Source: Alkalihalobacillus sp. YIM B00296 (lineage in GTDB: Bacteria; Bacillota; Bacilli; Bacillales; Fictibacillaceae). From it: a stretch of DNA of 64,000 nucleotides. The position numbers were made by a program, and so were the translations under genes. Numbering within the stretch: the first letter of the stretch is position 1; every line of letters starts with the position of its first letter. Shown piece by piece: positions 52,575 through 61,949 of this stretch. The DNA is taken from positions 24,721 to 88,720 of the forward strand of contig NZ_JAIBLJ010000015.1 in assembly GCF_020179385.1 (NCBI RefSeq), given 5' to 3'. The notes below the pieces were generated by a model that was given only the letters and a program-made list of their open reading frames with translations, had not been told where the DNA came from and searched no databases.

Positions 52575-54251
52575 TTATTTTAAAGTTCTATTGATTTCAT
52601 AGTCGATTTTCAAGAACGGGTTCGTAAAAAGGCTCATATGGTGGGAAGCCTTCAAAAGGTTTGCCTTTTCATCAAACCAGACGTTGAAATGCTCATCGAT
52701 CGGGAGTTTGATTGTGAACCATTTCGTATGATAGTAGATTCCTTCGTCACCATTTGAACGTTTTGTAACGCTGGAAAGTCTCAATCCACTTTCGTCCTCT
52801 TGCATATGATCCATTTTCAAAATGCCTGTCATGTTTCCAAAGAATAGGGGCAAAGCAATATTCATATACCTCTCCCCTTTATATTGGTGGGAAGAATAAG
52901 CCGCCGCAAAAATCGATTCCCCATCTCCAGTCCTCCTGATCCAAGCCCGAACATCAGGCCTCCCATCCTTTTCTGAGATCAGTGGAATGATCTTTGAAGT
53001 CATTTGAATATGATCCACTCCATTAAGAGGAAGATTGATCTGCCCGATCCTTTTACTGATAGACTTATAGAGTTTCGAGAAAAAGACAAAGCCTGGCTGC
53101 CACTGTGTATGGGAGTCTAGCTCATAGTTAAGTGTATTTTCATAGAACGATACTATTTCAGGATGCAGATTGCGGGAATGAAAGTCTTCACGATCATACG
53201 CTTCCATATTGTCAACCAAGCTATCATCGTGGAGATCTTGATCAACAAGATTGCTTCGATCGAAAAAGTCTGACCCAGTGTAAAAACGGCTAAAAATCTT
53301 GCTTGAAGGAATGCCGTAATGACTGTAATCCGCTTTTGGATGGATGATAAGCCAGCCGGCAATTCCGCAGAGCACAACTAGTAATGCATTTCCGACCCCA
53401 TGAAAGAGAACCATATTCGGAATGGAAATAATCAGTATATTCAATGCTCTACTGAACCCGTATAGGAAAGATAATGCCAGCGTTACCATGAGTGCAGAGG
53501 TTGATAAGAAAAGAAAGACACGCGGCATCCAACTGATTTTCGGCAAGGCATAAGTGAACATTTCAATACAATATAAAAGGAGCGCAATGACAAAGATACC
53601 AACTGAAACAAACTCGAAGATCCGGGAATATGTAATACCGATGGCGATCAAGATCGGACCAGCAAGGATACCGAATGTAGCCAGCCTGTAAGTTTTAGAG
53701 AGCCGGTCCGTTTGGTGTAAAAGGAATCGTCCAAGCAAGCCGTTGAAAATCGGCAATACAAATGCTGAAAAATGAAAGTGGATCGCCGTAAGTTGGATGA
53801 TCGTAGTGCTGAAATCCATCACATCCATTCCGAAACGACCCATGACAAACCATGCGCCCCCGAGGAGAAAGTACATCAACCCGATATCGATCGACAACTC
53901 CTCTAGTGGTCTGATTCCCCTTGCACTGAATCTCGCAAAACCGTACAAAAAGACCACAATGGAAAAAACAAACCAACCAATAGAAAGAAGCCCCGCGATC
54001 CATCCAGGGGGTGTGATAAAGGATAAGCCAGCCAATACCGCCATCGGGGGGTGCAGCTTGAAAGCAGCCGTATAACTTTTGAAATACGTCCCACTCCGTT
54101 TCACCGTCTCGGTCATAAACAACGTTAAAGGTACAGTGACAAAAATGGCGAATAATAAAAGCTGTTCAATTAGATTCAAGGTCACTGAGAACAAGAATAT
54201 AAACCAAATAAAGAACCCGATACTTGCATTCATGACAGCTGCCTTTTTCAT
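52575..54251 (-). CDS. yndJ: YndJ-like membrane protein
   Basis: A 558-residue protein with about nine hydrophobic segments in residues 1-310 and a large C-terminal soluble domain (about 330-558). The soluble part includes INLPLNGVDHIQMTSKIIPL and the closing SLFTNPFLKIDYEINRTLK. It matches the YndJ family, found in B. subtilis as the last gene of yndG-yndH-yndJ. Biochemical function is unknown. The start follows TTAGGAA. The stop is seven bases from the convergent lysR stop, so the transcripts meet tail to tail with no room for a terminator between them. Confidence 0.85.
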   Translation of the reverse strand: MKKAAVMNASIGFFIWFIFLFSVTLNLIEQLLLFAIFVTVPLTLFMTETVKRSGTYFKSYTAAFKLHPPMAVLAGLSFITPPGWIAGLLSIGWFVFSIVVFLYGFARFSARGIRPLEELSIDIGLMYFLLGGAWFVMGRFGMDVMDFSTTIIQLTAIHFHFSAFVLPIFNGLLGRFLLHQTDRLSKTYRLATFGILAGPILIAIGITYSRIFEFVSVGIFVIALLLYCIEMFTYALPKISWMPRVFLFLSTSALMVTLALSFLYGFSRALNILIISIPNMVLFHGVGNALLVVLCGIAGWLIIHPKADYSHYGIPSSKIFSRFYTGSDFFDRSNLVDQDLHDDSLVDNMEAYDREDFHSRNLHPEIVSFYENTLNYELDSHTQWQPGFVFFSKLYKSISKRIGQINLPLNGVDHIQMTSKIIPLISEKDGRPDVRAWIRRTGDGESIFAAAYSSHQYKGERYMNIALPLFFGNMTGILKMDHMQEDESGLRLSSVTKRSNGDEGIYYHTKWFTIKLPIDEHFNVWFDEKANLLKASHHMSLFTNPFLKIDYEINRTLK

Positions 54252-54261
54252 TTCCTAACAC

Positions 54262-54942
54262 CTACTCTCTTACATCGAACCTTTTCGGGAAGGCATACGC
54301 TGGGATTTGTTCACACGCCATCGGAACAACATCCATCCCGAAGTGACCTTTATACCTGAAAATCGTCCCAAAAATCGCATTCTTTACCGTAACATCGATT
54401 GTAAACCGATTCTTTTTTTCATCAAACTCTTCTCGGACAGTAGCATGTCCGATTATTTGGGAGGGGAGTGATAGCCTTCTTTTCCCGAAATGGAAGTGTT
54501 GTCGGGATGATTCCATCCGTATCCTTCCGGTTTCTGTCACGTCCAATTCAATTCCGACCGGCGAAGCCTGGCTGTTTCCGAGATAATCCAGGATCCCCTT
54601 CCCTTTTTTGCTATAGACCATTGTTGCATCAAAGCGGCGGTCTGTATTTTTAAAATAAAACGTTCGTATCCAAGACACGGTTTCCCTGCCAAATGGATCT
54701 ATAAATCCGTACTTTTCCAGCTTAAAAGGAATACCTGTGCCTCTTTCCGGAAATGTGACGTTCTTCTTGATCCCCATCTTGATGAATGGACGCATGAACC
54801 AACGACCACCTGCAATCTCCTCCATCGTACCCTTACAGATGATTGCTTGGTGGTCTCCACTCGAAAGCTGGAATTTCTTTTGAACCATCGGATGGAGCAT
54901 TTGGAACCTTTCTCCTAACGCTTTTTCATAGATTGAACTCAA
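54262..54942 (-). CDS. yndH: YndH-like DUF4166 protein
   Basis: A 226-residue soluble protein of the DUF4166 family. The opening KALGERFQMLHPMVQKKF is characteristic, with a mid-region WIRTFYFKNTDRRFDATM and late ITFRYKGHFGM-like segment (IFRYKGHFGMDVVP). The start is TTG at 54942, overlapping the yndG stop (TTGA), with GGTGATG upstream, so translation is coupled to yndG. Its function is unknown. In some genomes DUF4166 is fused to oxidoreductase or SRPBCC domains, which agrees with the neighbours here. Confidence 0.87.
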   Translation of the reverse strand: MSSIYEKALGERFQMLHPMVQKKFQLSSGDHQAIICKGTMEEIAGGRWFMRPFIKMGIKKNVTFPERGTGIPFKLEKYGFIDPFGRETVSWIRTFYFKNTDRRFDATMVYSKKGKGILDYLGNSQASPVGIELDVTETGRIRMESSRQHFHFGKRRLSLPSQIIGHATVREEFDEKKNRFTIDVTVKNAIFGTIFRYKGHFGMDVVPMACEQIPAYAFPKRFDVRE

Positions 54943-55859
54943 GAGGCATCACCACGCATTTTTCGCTCACAATTCCTTGCTGACGGCAAGTCCTTGTAAT
55001 TAATGATTCCGATGGTCGATAACCCTGCCATTGCGAGGGTCAATGTAATCGGATTGAATGGTTCAACGAATATAATGGGGTTGCTGAGGATCGCCCCGAC
55101 CAACAGTCCGAACAATAGGACAATATTTATGTAAAATAAAGCTTTCTTTTTTAGTGGGAGGAAAAAGAAAACCCCAAAGACGATTTCCAAAATGCCAATC
55201 AGTACAAGGGGTGTTTCTTCAAACCCGCTAAACAAACCCGATTCTTGAAGGATAGCGAGTTCACCTGAATCAGGAAAGAGCAGCTTCGGTACCAGCCCTT
55301 GATAAAACCAAACGAGCGCTAGAAGAGAGCAGATCATCCAATGTACCCCACTCCGCAACAAGGATATTTTGGGATGGATATTCTCTTCAAGCCAGAGTCT
55401 GAGACAGTCAAAACTCCAAGCTGTCGCCCACCCCATCAACGGCCTGAAAAAGAAACGATCCATGATTTGGCCCGGAAAGCCGAATCGAGTCGCGTAATCA
55501 TACAACGTTACGAACTTTATCCCATCCCTTGTTGGTGTGTATTTCCAATAACCACCACCCTTTTTTATAAGGGAAATCGGCATATCTGTCCAAAACTTCA
55601 GTAATGAAGTCCGCTCTCCGTTTTCATCCTCTTTCGTTCCGACACTCTCTCCCTCACCAGCTATGCTGAGCCCAAACCCGATATTGGTTTTATACTCGAA
55701 TCTCTGCGGTTCATCCTCACGTTTTTTCGGCAGATAAGTAATATTTGTGAAACGAAGATCCCATAACTCATGCTGTTGAGGATCTTGCGTTGCCTCCCAG
55801 ATCCGTTCCATATCTGTCTTGATGACCGACTCCACATAAATCGGTCTATTCCTGCTCAA
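54939..55859 (-). CDS. yndG: YndG-like SRPBCC-DoxX fusion protein
   Basis: A 306-residue protein. The N-terminal ~150 residues look like an SRPBCC (START-like) ligand-binding domain (VESVIKTDMERIWEATQDPQQHELWDLRF and KFVTLYDYATRFG). The C-terminal half has four hydrophobic segments of the DoxX-like type (GVHWMICSLLALVWFYQGLVPKLLF). The start is uncertain: the TTG at 55859 has a nine-base spacer to AAAAGGG and gives a clean SRPBCC start. An ATG at 55919 overlaps the DCC gene and lacks a good Shine-Dalgarno. It is probably translated from the DCC-yndG-yndH-yndJ transcript. Confidence 0.82.
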   Translation of the reverse strand: MSRNRPIYVESVIKTDMERIWEATQDPQQHELWDLRFTNITYLPKKREDEPQRFEYKTNIGFGLSIAGEGESVGTKEDENGERTSLLKFWTDMPISLIKKGGGYWKYTPTRDGIKFVTLYDYATRFGFPGQIMDRFFFRPLMGWATAWSFDCLRLWLEENIHPKISLLRSGVHWMICSLLALVWFYQGLVPKLLFPDSGELAILQESGLFSGFEETPLVLIGILEIVFGVFFFLPLKKKALFYINIVLLFGLLVGAILSNPIIFVEPFNPITLTLAMAGLSTIGIINYKDLPSARNCERKMRGDAS

Positions 55860-55873
55860 ATGATCACACCCTT

Positions 55874-56266
55874 TTAATCTAAAAACCGGCTTTTGATATC
55901 CGGAGTAGGAATCATGCACGAGTCCCGTTTACCGAACCATTTATATCGGTTTCGCGCGATAAAATTATATATCACGTCTCTGATCGGAGTCGGAATGATT
56001 TTAAATACCGTAAAAAGACGCCAGCCCCCGTTCAGATGTCTCACAACTCTTAGTGCAGCGCTGGACTTTTGGTACGCTTTTCCGTCTTCAATCATGATGA
56101 AACTATCGAACTGATTTGGAAAATTGTACTCTTTTAAAAGCTTCTGGCCTGTTTCACTTTGCAAAGCAGCGAATTGGTATTTAGCATTCGGATCCCGTTT
56201 GATCACAAATTGGACGATCCCGTTGCACAAATTACATTCGCCATCAAATAAGAGGATTCTGCTCAT
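55874..56266 (-). CDS. Thiol-disulfide oxidoreductase, DCC family (YuxK-like)
   Basis: A 130-residue thioredoxin-fold protein of the DCC family, named for its N-terminal D-x-x-C-x-x-C: FDGECNLCNGIVQFVIKRD at residues 6-24 here. The rest follows the family (YQFAALQSETGQKLL, and a later AARNRYKWFGKRDSC-type segment, here IARNRYKWFGKRDSC). It probably performs thiol-disulfide exchange on an unknown partner. The start at 56266 follows AAGGAGG by eight bases; the GTG at 56275 overlaps that site. It heads the yndG-yndH-yndJ cluster. Confidence 0.92.
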   Translation of the reverse strand: MSRILLFDGECNLCNGIVQFVIKRDPNAKYQFAALQSETGQKLLKEYNFPNQFDSFIMIEDGKAYQKSSAALRVVRHLNGGWRLFTVFKIIPTPIRDVIYNFIARNRYKWFGKRDSCMIPTPDIKSRFLD

Positions 56267-56344
56267 GGTAATCACCCTCCTTATAGGGTTATTATACCAT
56301 TCTTTGGGGAGGTGAACGGTTCGGCGGCTTCTGCTTTCTTGATA

Positions 56345-56424
56345 TATAAGCCGAATTTTAGTTTTATAAGCGGATTTTGAAATTTATAAGTGGATTTCCA
56401 ATTTTATAAGCCGATCCACTGATT
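56345..56424. repeat. Array of four 20 bp units (TATAAGCCGA type)
   Basis: TATAAG recurs exactly every 20 bases, at 56345, 56365, 56385 and 56405, each time followed by a variant of CCGAATTTT/CGGATTTT/TGGATTTCC. Period and layout resemble the GCACCGATA arrays at 6287 and 25532, though the unit sequence differs. It lies just upstream of the DCC gene and next to the dispersed element at 56439. Confidence 0.75.
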
Positions 56425-56438
56425 ATTTGCGTATTTGT

Positions 56439-56661
56439 AAGAAAAGCGCAAACGCCCTGATCAGCCACGAAGGGCTGGAAGTCCGATGAGGAGGCTCGAA
56501 CCAAACAAAGTTCAGTTCTGCGAGGGTAAACCACTTCGACCTAAATCAATGTGTCGACCGCCACAGGAGGACTGAAGTAATCCAAGTGGTTGGGCGTTGG
56601 AGATAGACATTCCTTCATCGAAACAAAATTTTTATGCTTTCTTATCTTTTTAAAAAGGAAG
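56439..56661 (+). repeat. Dispersed ~223 bp intergenic element, copy 2
   Basis: This is the same element as 20196-20418, in the same orientation and nearly the same length, with scattered single-base differences. Conserved blocks include GGCTCGAACC...GTTC, AATCAATGTGTCGACCGCC and GGAGGACTGAAGT. It ends next to the yvjA stop codon and, with the array at 56345, fills the 408-base gap before the DCC gene. Confidence 0.85.
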
Positions 56662-56674
56662 TTTGCTCCTATTA

Positions 56675-57541
56675 TTAGGATTGCGTAAACCCTTCTCCCA
56701 GCACTTCGTTCGCGTTAACGATGATGATGAAAGCTGACGGGTCCACCTTTTTGACATGTTGTTTCAGCCTAGTCACTTCGAATTGTTGTACCACACACAT
56801 GAGCATCGGCCGTTCAGAATCTGTGAAACCACCTGTGGCAGCAATCCGTGTCACCCCGCGGTCAATCTCTCTGAAGATCTCATCCCGCACTTCGTCTTCC
56901 TGCTCCGTAATGATGTAGGCCATTTTCGAATATCCGAGACCCATTTGAACGACATCAATGGTTTTAGCCGTTAAAAACATTCCGATCATCGCATACAACG
57001 CTTGCTCAATGGAAAAGACAAGTGCCGATGATAAAACGATTGCTCCATCGATCGCAAGTAAACAAAGGCCTAACGATAAACCGGTGTACTTATGGAGGAT
57101 CTGGGCAGCAAGATCGATCCCGCCTGTTGAAGCTTTACCGCGGAAGACGATACCAAGTCCCAAACCTACCCCAAGACCTCCAAAAAGAGCCCCGAGTAAC
57201 GGATCATTCGTAATTGGTTCTGCCCCTTCGGACAAGTAAACGATGAACGGTAAAAACAATGTCCCCAGGAGGGTTTTTATACCAAAATTCTTCCCTAATA
57301 CAAAGACCCCGGCAATGAACAATGGAATATTCAGTGACCACTGGACGATCGAAGGCATCCAGCCGAACAGGCTTTTCAAAATCAAACTGATCCCGACCAC
57401 GCCGCCGGAAGCGATATTGTTCGGAGCTAGAAGCAGATTGAATGCTAGTGCAACAAAGGTGGAGCCAATCAGGATAAAAAGGTAATCTAACGCAATTAAA
57501 ATTTTCGGATTGATACGGTTTCGACGAATTGCCATCATCAT
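56675..57541 (-). CDS. yvjA: YitT family membrane protein (YvjA-like)
   Basis: A 288-residue protein with five to six hydrophobic segments (DUF161/YitT domain, residues 15-200) containing NIASGGVVGISLIL and RGKASTGGIDLAAQIL. A C-terminal DUF2179 domain spans about 205-288 (YSKMAYIITEQEDEV...GVTRIAATGGFT). Function is unknown; the family may be transporters. The start is not certain: the ATG at 57541 has AGTGAG eight bases upstream, and a GTG three codons earlier is an alternative. Its place downstream of prfB equals that of B. subtilis yvjA. Confidence 0.88.
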   Translation of the reverse strand: MMMAIRRNRINPKILIALDYLFILIGSTFVALAFNLLLAPNNIASGGVVGISLILKSLFGWMPSIVQWSLNIPLFIAGVFVLGKNFGIKTLLGTLFLPFIVYLSEGAEPITNDPLLGALFGGLGVGLGLGIVFRGKASTGGIDLAAQILHKYTGLSLGLCLLAIDGAIVLSSALVFSIEQALYAMIGMFLTAKTIDVVQMGLGYSKMAYIITEQEDEVRDEIFREIDRGVTRIAATGGFTDSERPMLMCVVQQFEVTRLKQHVKKVDPSAFIIIVNANEVLGEGFTQS

Positions 57542-57760
57542 TTTATTCACTCACTTTTATCTATAAGAAGTAATTATTAGTAGGTTAATAACCTAAAAAA
57601 GTATAACACTACCTTATGTTTTCGTAAATTTTCCGACAATTAGAATAAATGTGAGTGGGCAAAATCGGGTTTTGAGAAGGATTTTAGATTTGGGGCGAAA
57701 CGTTGATTTAGAGGGATTCGACAGCATTTTCAAAACTTTAAACAAACGTTTGATTGACAC

Positions 57761-57820
57761 TGCAGGAGTGCGGTATAACTCCTGCAAATACAATAGGGAC
57801 GGCATTTTTCAGCCATCCCC
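57761..57820 (-). terminator. Two hairpins after prfB
   Basis: TGCAGGAGT/ACTCCTGCA (57761-57786) and a GGGACGGC/GCCATCCC stem with one mismatch (57795-57818) follow the prfB stop. Either could end the secA-prfB transcript. T tracts are modest. Confidence 0.6.
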
Positions 57821-57832
57821 GTTTTTGATTGG

Positions 57833-58934
57833 TTATTTGATTTTCGAACGCAGGTAGGCATCGATGAAAGGATTGATTTCCCCATCCATGACTGCCTGGA
57901 TGTTTCCGATCTCCACGTTGGTACGATGATCTTTCGCCATACTATAAGGATGGAAAACATAGGAACGGATCTGGCTGCCCCATCCGATCTCCTTTTGTTC
58001 ACCACGGATTTCATTGAGCTCTGCTTGCTGTTCTTCAATCCGCTTTTGGTAGAGCTTCGCTTTCAGCATTTTCATCGCACGTTCGCGGTTCTTGATCTGA
58101 GAACGTTCCGTTTGGCACGAAACGACCGTGTTTGTTGGAACGTGCGTGATACGGACAGCCGAATCCGTTGTATTAACGTGCTGACCGCCGGCACCGCTAG
58201 CTCGGTACGTATCAACCTTGATTTCATCCGGTTTGATTTCAATCTCGATATCATCACTCAATTCCGGCATCACTTCACAGGATACGAAGGAAGTATGACG
58301 GCGTCCCGATGAATCGAACGGTGAGATCCGGACGAGACGATGTACGCCTTTTTCCGCTTTTAAATACCCATAAGCATTGTGCCCCTTGATGTTGAGCGTG
58401 ACACTTTTCACACCGGCTTCATCACCAGGAAGGTAATCGACGGTCTCGACCTTGAAGCCCTTATCTTCAGACCACCGCGTGTACATTCTGAGGAGCATGG
58501 ACGCCCAGTCTTGAGACTCTGTTCCACCCGCCCCTGGATGCAATTCGAGTAATGCATTGTTTTTATCATGCGGTTCACTTAAGAGCAATGTCAATTCGAA
58601 TTCGGAAAGCTGCTTGGAAAGCTCTTTCAGTTCATGCTCCAATTCAGCACGTAGATCCTCATCCTCTTCTTCTTTCACCAGTTCATAGGAAACTTCCAAA
58701 TTCTCGAAGGTTTCATTAAGCTCATTGAACTCATTGACAACACTCTTCAAGCCATTCACTTCGGTGATGACCGTCTGTGCATTGTTCTGATCATCCCAGA
58801 AATCACCGGCTGTCATCTGTTCCTCAAGCTCCGTTATACGAGCCTCTTTATGATCTAAGTCAAAGAGACCCCCTAAAGTCTTGGATTCGCTTCTCCATTG
58901 CTGACAACTCTTGTTTAATTTCAACTAATTCCAT
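57833..58934 (-). CDS. prfB: Peptide chain release factor 2 with programmed +1 frameshift
   Basis: The gene starts at ATG 58934 and reads 24 codons ([10 protein letters not shown]...DFRGSL) to an in-frame TGA at 58862-58860. The slippery CTT-TGA-C, preceded by the internal Shine-Dalgarno-like AGGGGG, directs a +1 shift; base 58862 is skipped and translation continues at 58861 as [15 protein letters not shown] to give 366 residues, the usual RF2 length. The SPF codon-recognition motif (ISPFDSS) and the catalytic GAGGQ motif ([10 protein letters not shown]) are present. RF2 releases peptides at UGA and UAA, and low RF2 favours the frameshift, so the gene autoregulates. It lies downstream of secA, as in B. 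subtilis. Confidence 0.97.
58859..58865 (-). promoter_or_regulatory. prfB programmed frameshift site
   Basis: On the minus strand the heptamer CTTTGAC, with AGGGGG six bases before the CTT codon's partner TCT, is the canonical RF2 recoding signal. Both the stop and the shifted frame are unambiguous in the sequence. Confidence 0.97.
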
Positions 58935-58988
58935 AACACACGATCTCCCTTATTCCTATAAGATAATTGACTACTTTATTATAACAAT

Positions 58989-59046
58989 GCCAGGCACCGA
59001 ACCAGACCCCTTGGTATCACTGCATTCCTGATCGGTGCCTGACACC
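58989..59046. repeat. 58 bp inverted-repeat element between secA and prfB
   Basis: The element starts GCCAGGCACCG and ends CGGTGCCTGACACC, with an interior containing CCCCTTGGTATCACTG. It is nearly identical to the element at 61776-61835. A lone half (TACCTGGCACCG) follows at about 59080-59095. Confidence 0.8.
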
Positions 59047-59146
59047 ATCTTGAAATCCTTGCTACGCCTGGCTTCTTCGTGTACCTGGCACCGTCGAGCA
59101 AGCAAAAGAAAACTTGGCTGTTGCCAAGCCTTCTTTTCGCTTATGG

Positions 59147-61654
59147 TCATGCACCGTGGCAGTGCTTGTATTTCTTGCCGCTTCCGCATGGACATGGTGC
59201 ATTACGTCCTACGTCAGAACTCTTACGGATCGGTTTTCTTTTCTTTTGTTCTTGCGCTTTCGGATCAACGGCTCTACCTTCTGCGACTTTTTCACGCTGA
59301 AGGTTCTGCTCGACCTGCGCCTTCATGATATACGTCGATACCTCTTCTTCAATTTCTGCAACCATCGTTTCGAACATTTGGAAACCTTCAAATTGATACT
59401 CGCGTAACGGATCGTTTTGTCCATAGGCACGCAAATGGATACCCTGACGTAGCTGATCCATCGCATCGATATGATCCATCCACTTTCGGTCTACAGCACG
59501 CAGTACGATGACTTTCTCAAATTCACGCATTTGATCCGGTTCAAGTTGAGATTCTTTACGATCGTACTCTTCTTTCACTTTTTCTAAGAACACATCAATG
59601 ATTTCTTCGCGCTCTTTCCCTTTGATATCCTTTTCAGTTACGGCACCTTCATGCATAAATGTACCGTTCGCATAGTCGATGATCGCCTTCAAATCCCAAT
59701 CTTCAGGAACTTCCTCTTCCGGTGTATGCACCTCGACAATGCGCTCCACAGTCGACTGGATCATTTTTTCCACGATTTCCCGGAGGTTTTCGGATTCAAG
59801 CACTTCTGCACGCTGCGCATAAATGATTTCACGCTGCTGCCTCATGACATCATCATACTGCAGCAATTGCTTACGAGCATCGAAGTTATGGCCTTCCACT
59901 CGTTTTTGGGCTGTCTCAACCGCTTTTGTGACCATCTTGCTTTCTAATGGCTGATCCTCTTCCATGCCTAGACGGTCCATCATCGCAAGTATGTTCTCAG
60001 AAGCAAATCGACGCATCAATTCATCTTCCATTGAAATATAAAATTGTGAAGAACCTGGATCCCCTTGACGACCAGCACGACCACGCAACTGGTTATCGAT
60101 ACGACGTGATTCATGGCGCTCCGTACCGATGATGTGAAGTCCGCCAAGGTCTACGACACCTTCGCCAAGTTTGATATCCGTACCCCGACCTGCCATGTTC
60201 GTCGCAATCGTCACGGCACTTTTTTGACCAGCATCTTCAATGATCTGCGCTTCCCGTCCATGATTCTTCGCGTTCAAGATATTGTGCGGAACGCCTTTTT
60301 TCTTGAGCATTTGTGCAATCAACTCAGACGTCTCAACCGCAACCGTACCAACAAGGACCGGCTGGCCTTTTTTATGACGTTCCGCGATTTCATTGACAGC
60401 CGCACGGAACTTCCCTTCTTGCGATTTATAAATGTAATCGGCATTATCGATTCGCGCAATCGGTTTATTCGTCGGAATCACGACAACATTCATATTATAG
60501 ATATTACGGAATTCCTCTTCTTCCGTCTTCGCTGTACCAGTCATACCAGCAAGCTTATTGTACATACGGAAGTAGTTCTGGAACGTGATCGTTGCGAGCG
60601 TCATTGATTCACGCTGGATTTGGAGACCTTCCTTCGCTTCAATCGCCTGGTGCAACCCATCGCTGTAACGACGGCCAGCCATCAAACGACCTGTAAAAGG
60701 ATCGACGATGACAACTTCATCATCCTGCACAACATAATCCGTATCACGGTGCATAATGACATGAGCTTTTAACGCCTGGTTGATATGGTGATTGATTGAC
60801 ACATTGGAGATATCGAACAAGTTTTCAACCCGAAAGAAGCTCTCTGCCTTGGACATGCCTTCTTCTGTCAGCTGAACGTTCTTCGTTTTGATATCCATTG
60901 TATAATCTTCATCCTGTTTCAACTGATGGATGAATTGGTTGGCGATCCGATAAAGGTCAGTCGATTTTGCAGCATTCCCCGAAATGATCAATGGAGTACG
61001 GGCTTCATCAATTAAAATCGAGTCAACCTCATCGACGATCGCAAAGTTCAATGGACGCTGAACCATTTCTTCCTTATATAGAACCATGTTGTCACGGAGG
61101 TAATCGAACCCAAGTTCATTATTCGTCGCATAGGTAATGTCAGCATTATAAGCTTCCTTCTTCTCTTCCTTCGAAAGTCCAGTAACGTTAAGACCTACAG
61201 AAAGCCCAAGATAGTTATAAAGCTGCCCCATTTCCTCGGCGTCACGTGCAGCCAGGTATTCGTTGACTGTCACGACATGGACGCCTTTACCGGAAAGTGC
61301 GTTCAAATAAACCGGCATCGTCGCGACGAGTGTTTTACCTTCCCCGGTTTTCATTTCCGAAATATTACCTTCATGCAAAGAAACCGCACCCATGATTTGC
61401 ACCGGATATGGGCGCATATCAAGTACGCGTGTTGCTGCTTCTCGGACAACCGCAAACGCTTCAATCAAAATATCATCTAATGTTTCGCCTTTTTCAAGAC
61501 GAGATTTGAATTCATCGGTTTTTGCTTTCAATTGTTCATGCGATAGTTTTTCCATTTCTGGACCAAGCACATCAACCTCGTCAGCGTATTTTTGAAGACG
61601 GGCTAATTGACGCTCGTTTCCAGTAGAAAACATCTTTTTTAACAATCCCATCAT
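59147..61654 (-). CDS. secA: Preprotein translocase ATPase SecA
   Basis: An 835-residue motor of the Sec pathway. It has DEAD motor domain 1 with Walker [11 protein letters not shown] near residue 100 and the [19 protein letters not shown] segment near 207, a preprotein cross-linking domain, and motor domain 2 with [16 protein letters not shown] and [13 protein letters not shown]. The C-terminal zinc finger [14 protein letters not shown] binds SecB or phospholipid/ribosome partners. The start ATG-ATG at 61654/61651 follows AGAGGTG; the first aligns with B. subtilis SecA. It lies between hpf and prfB as in B. subtilis. Confidence 0.98.
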   Translation of the reverse strand: MMGLLKKMFSTGNERQLARLQKYADEVDVLGPEMEKLSHEQLKAKTDEFKSRLEKGETLDDILIEAFAVVREAATRVLDMRPYPVQIMGAVSLHEGNISEMKTGEGKTLVATMPVYLNALSGKGVHVVTVNEYLAARDAEEMGQLYNYLGLSVGLNVTGLSKEEKKEAYNADITYATNNELGFDYLRDNMVLYKEEMVQRPLNFAIVDEVDSILIDEARTPLIISGNAAKSTDLYRIANQFIHQLKQDEDYTMDIKTKNVQLTEEGMSKAESFFRVENLFDISNVSINHHINQALKAHVIMHRDTDYVVQDDEVVIVDPFTGRLMAGRRYSDGLHQAIEAKEGLQIQRESMTLATITFQNYFRMYNKLAGMTGTAKTEEEEFRNIYNMNVVVIPTNKPIARIDNADYIYKSQEGKFRAAVNEIAERHKKGQPVLVGTVAVETSELIAQMLKKKGVPHNILNAKNHGREAQIIEDAGQKSAVTIATNMAGRGTDIKLGEGVVDLGGLHIIGTERHESRRIDNQLRGRAGRQGDPGSSQFYISMEDELMRRFASENILAMMDRLGMEEDQPLESKMVTKAVETAQKRVEGHNFDARKQLLQYDDVMRQQREIIYAQRAEVLESENLREIVEKMIQSTVERIVEVHTPEEEVPEDWDLKAIIDYANGTFMHEGAVTEKDIKGKEREEIIDVFLEKVKEEYDRKESQLEPDQMREFEKVIVLRAVDRKWMDHIDAMDQLRQGIHLRAYGQNDPLREYQFEGFQMFETMVAEIEEEVSTYIMKAQVEQNLQREKVAEGRAVDPKAQEQKKRKPIRKSSDVGRNAPCPCGSGKKYKHCHGA

Positions 61655-61775
61655 GAAGTAAGCACCTCTATTTACACTTCTTTATTTGAAAAATCTTCTA
61701 ACTATAGTCCATGCTTTATTTTAACAGTTTGAAGGAGGAAGGACAAGAATGCAAGGTATGTCCCTTGAAACCCGG

Positions 61776-61835
61776 GTACCAGGCACCGTTTCAAACCCCT
61801 TGGTATCACTGACTTTCTGAACGGTACCTGGCACC
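61776..61835. repeat. 58 bp inverted-repeat element upstream of secA
   Basis: The arms TACCAGGCACCG and CGGTACCTGGCACC enclose AAACCCCTTGGTATCACTGAC. It is the partner of the copy at 58989-59046, in the same orientation. A lone arm (GTGCCTGGTAC) occurs at about 61872-61882. Confidence 0.8.
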
Positions 61836-61900
61836 TTTTCACTTCCCTTGCGGCAGTAGGGCGGACTTTCAGTGCCTGGTACAGTCTGAGGCTGCACGAT

Positions 61901-61930
61901 AAAAGACGTGGCCAGCAGGCCACGTCTTTT
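61901..61930 (-). terminator. Terminator after hpf
   Basis: AAAAGACGTGGCC pairs perfectly with GGCCACGTCTTTT around a four-base loop (AGCA), with A and T tracts on either side. It is a strong bidirectional terminator. Confidence 0.95.
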
Positions 61931-61949
61931 AAATTAGCTATTTTGTCAT

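Noticed and set aside
58860..58862. prfB interrupted by a stop codon (pseudogene)
   Set aside because: The stop lies in the canonical RF2 recoding signal and the downstream frame is intact.
58989..61835. secA carried on a small transposon bounded by the 58 bp repeats
   Set aside because: secA is at its ancestral position between hpf and prfB, there is no transposase, and the repeats are direct copies of a palindrome, not the ends of one element.
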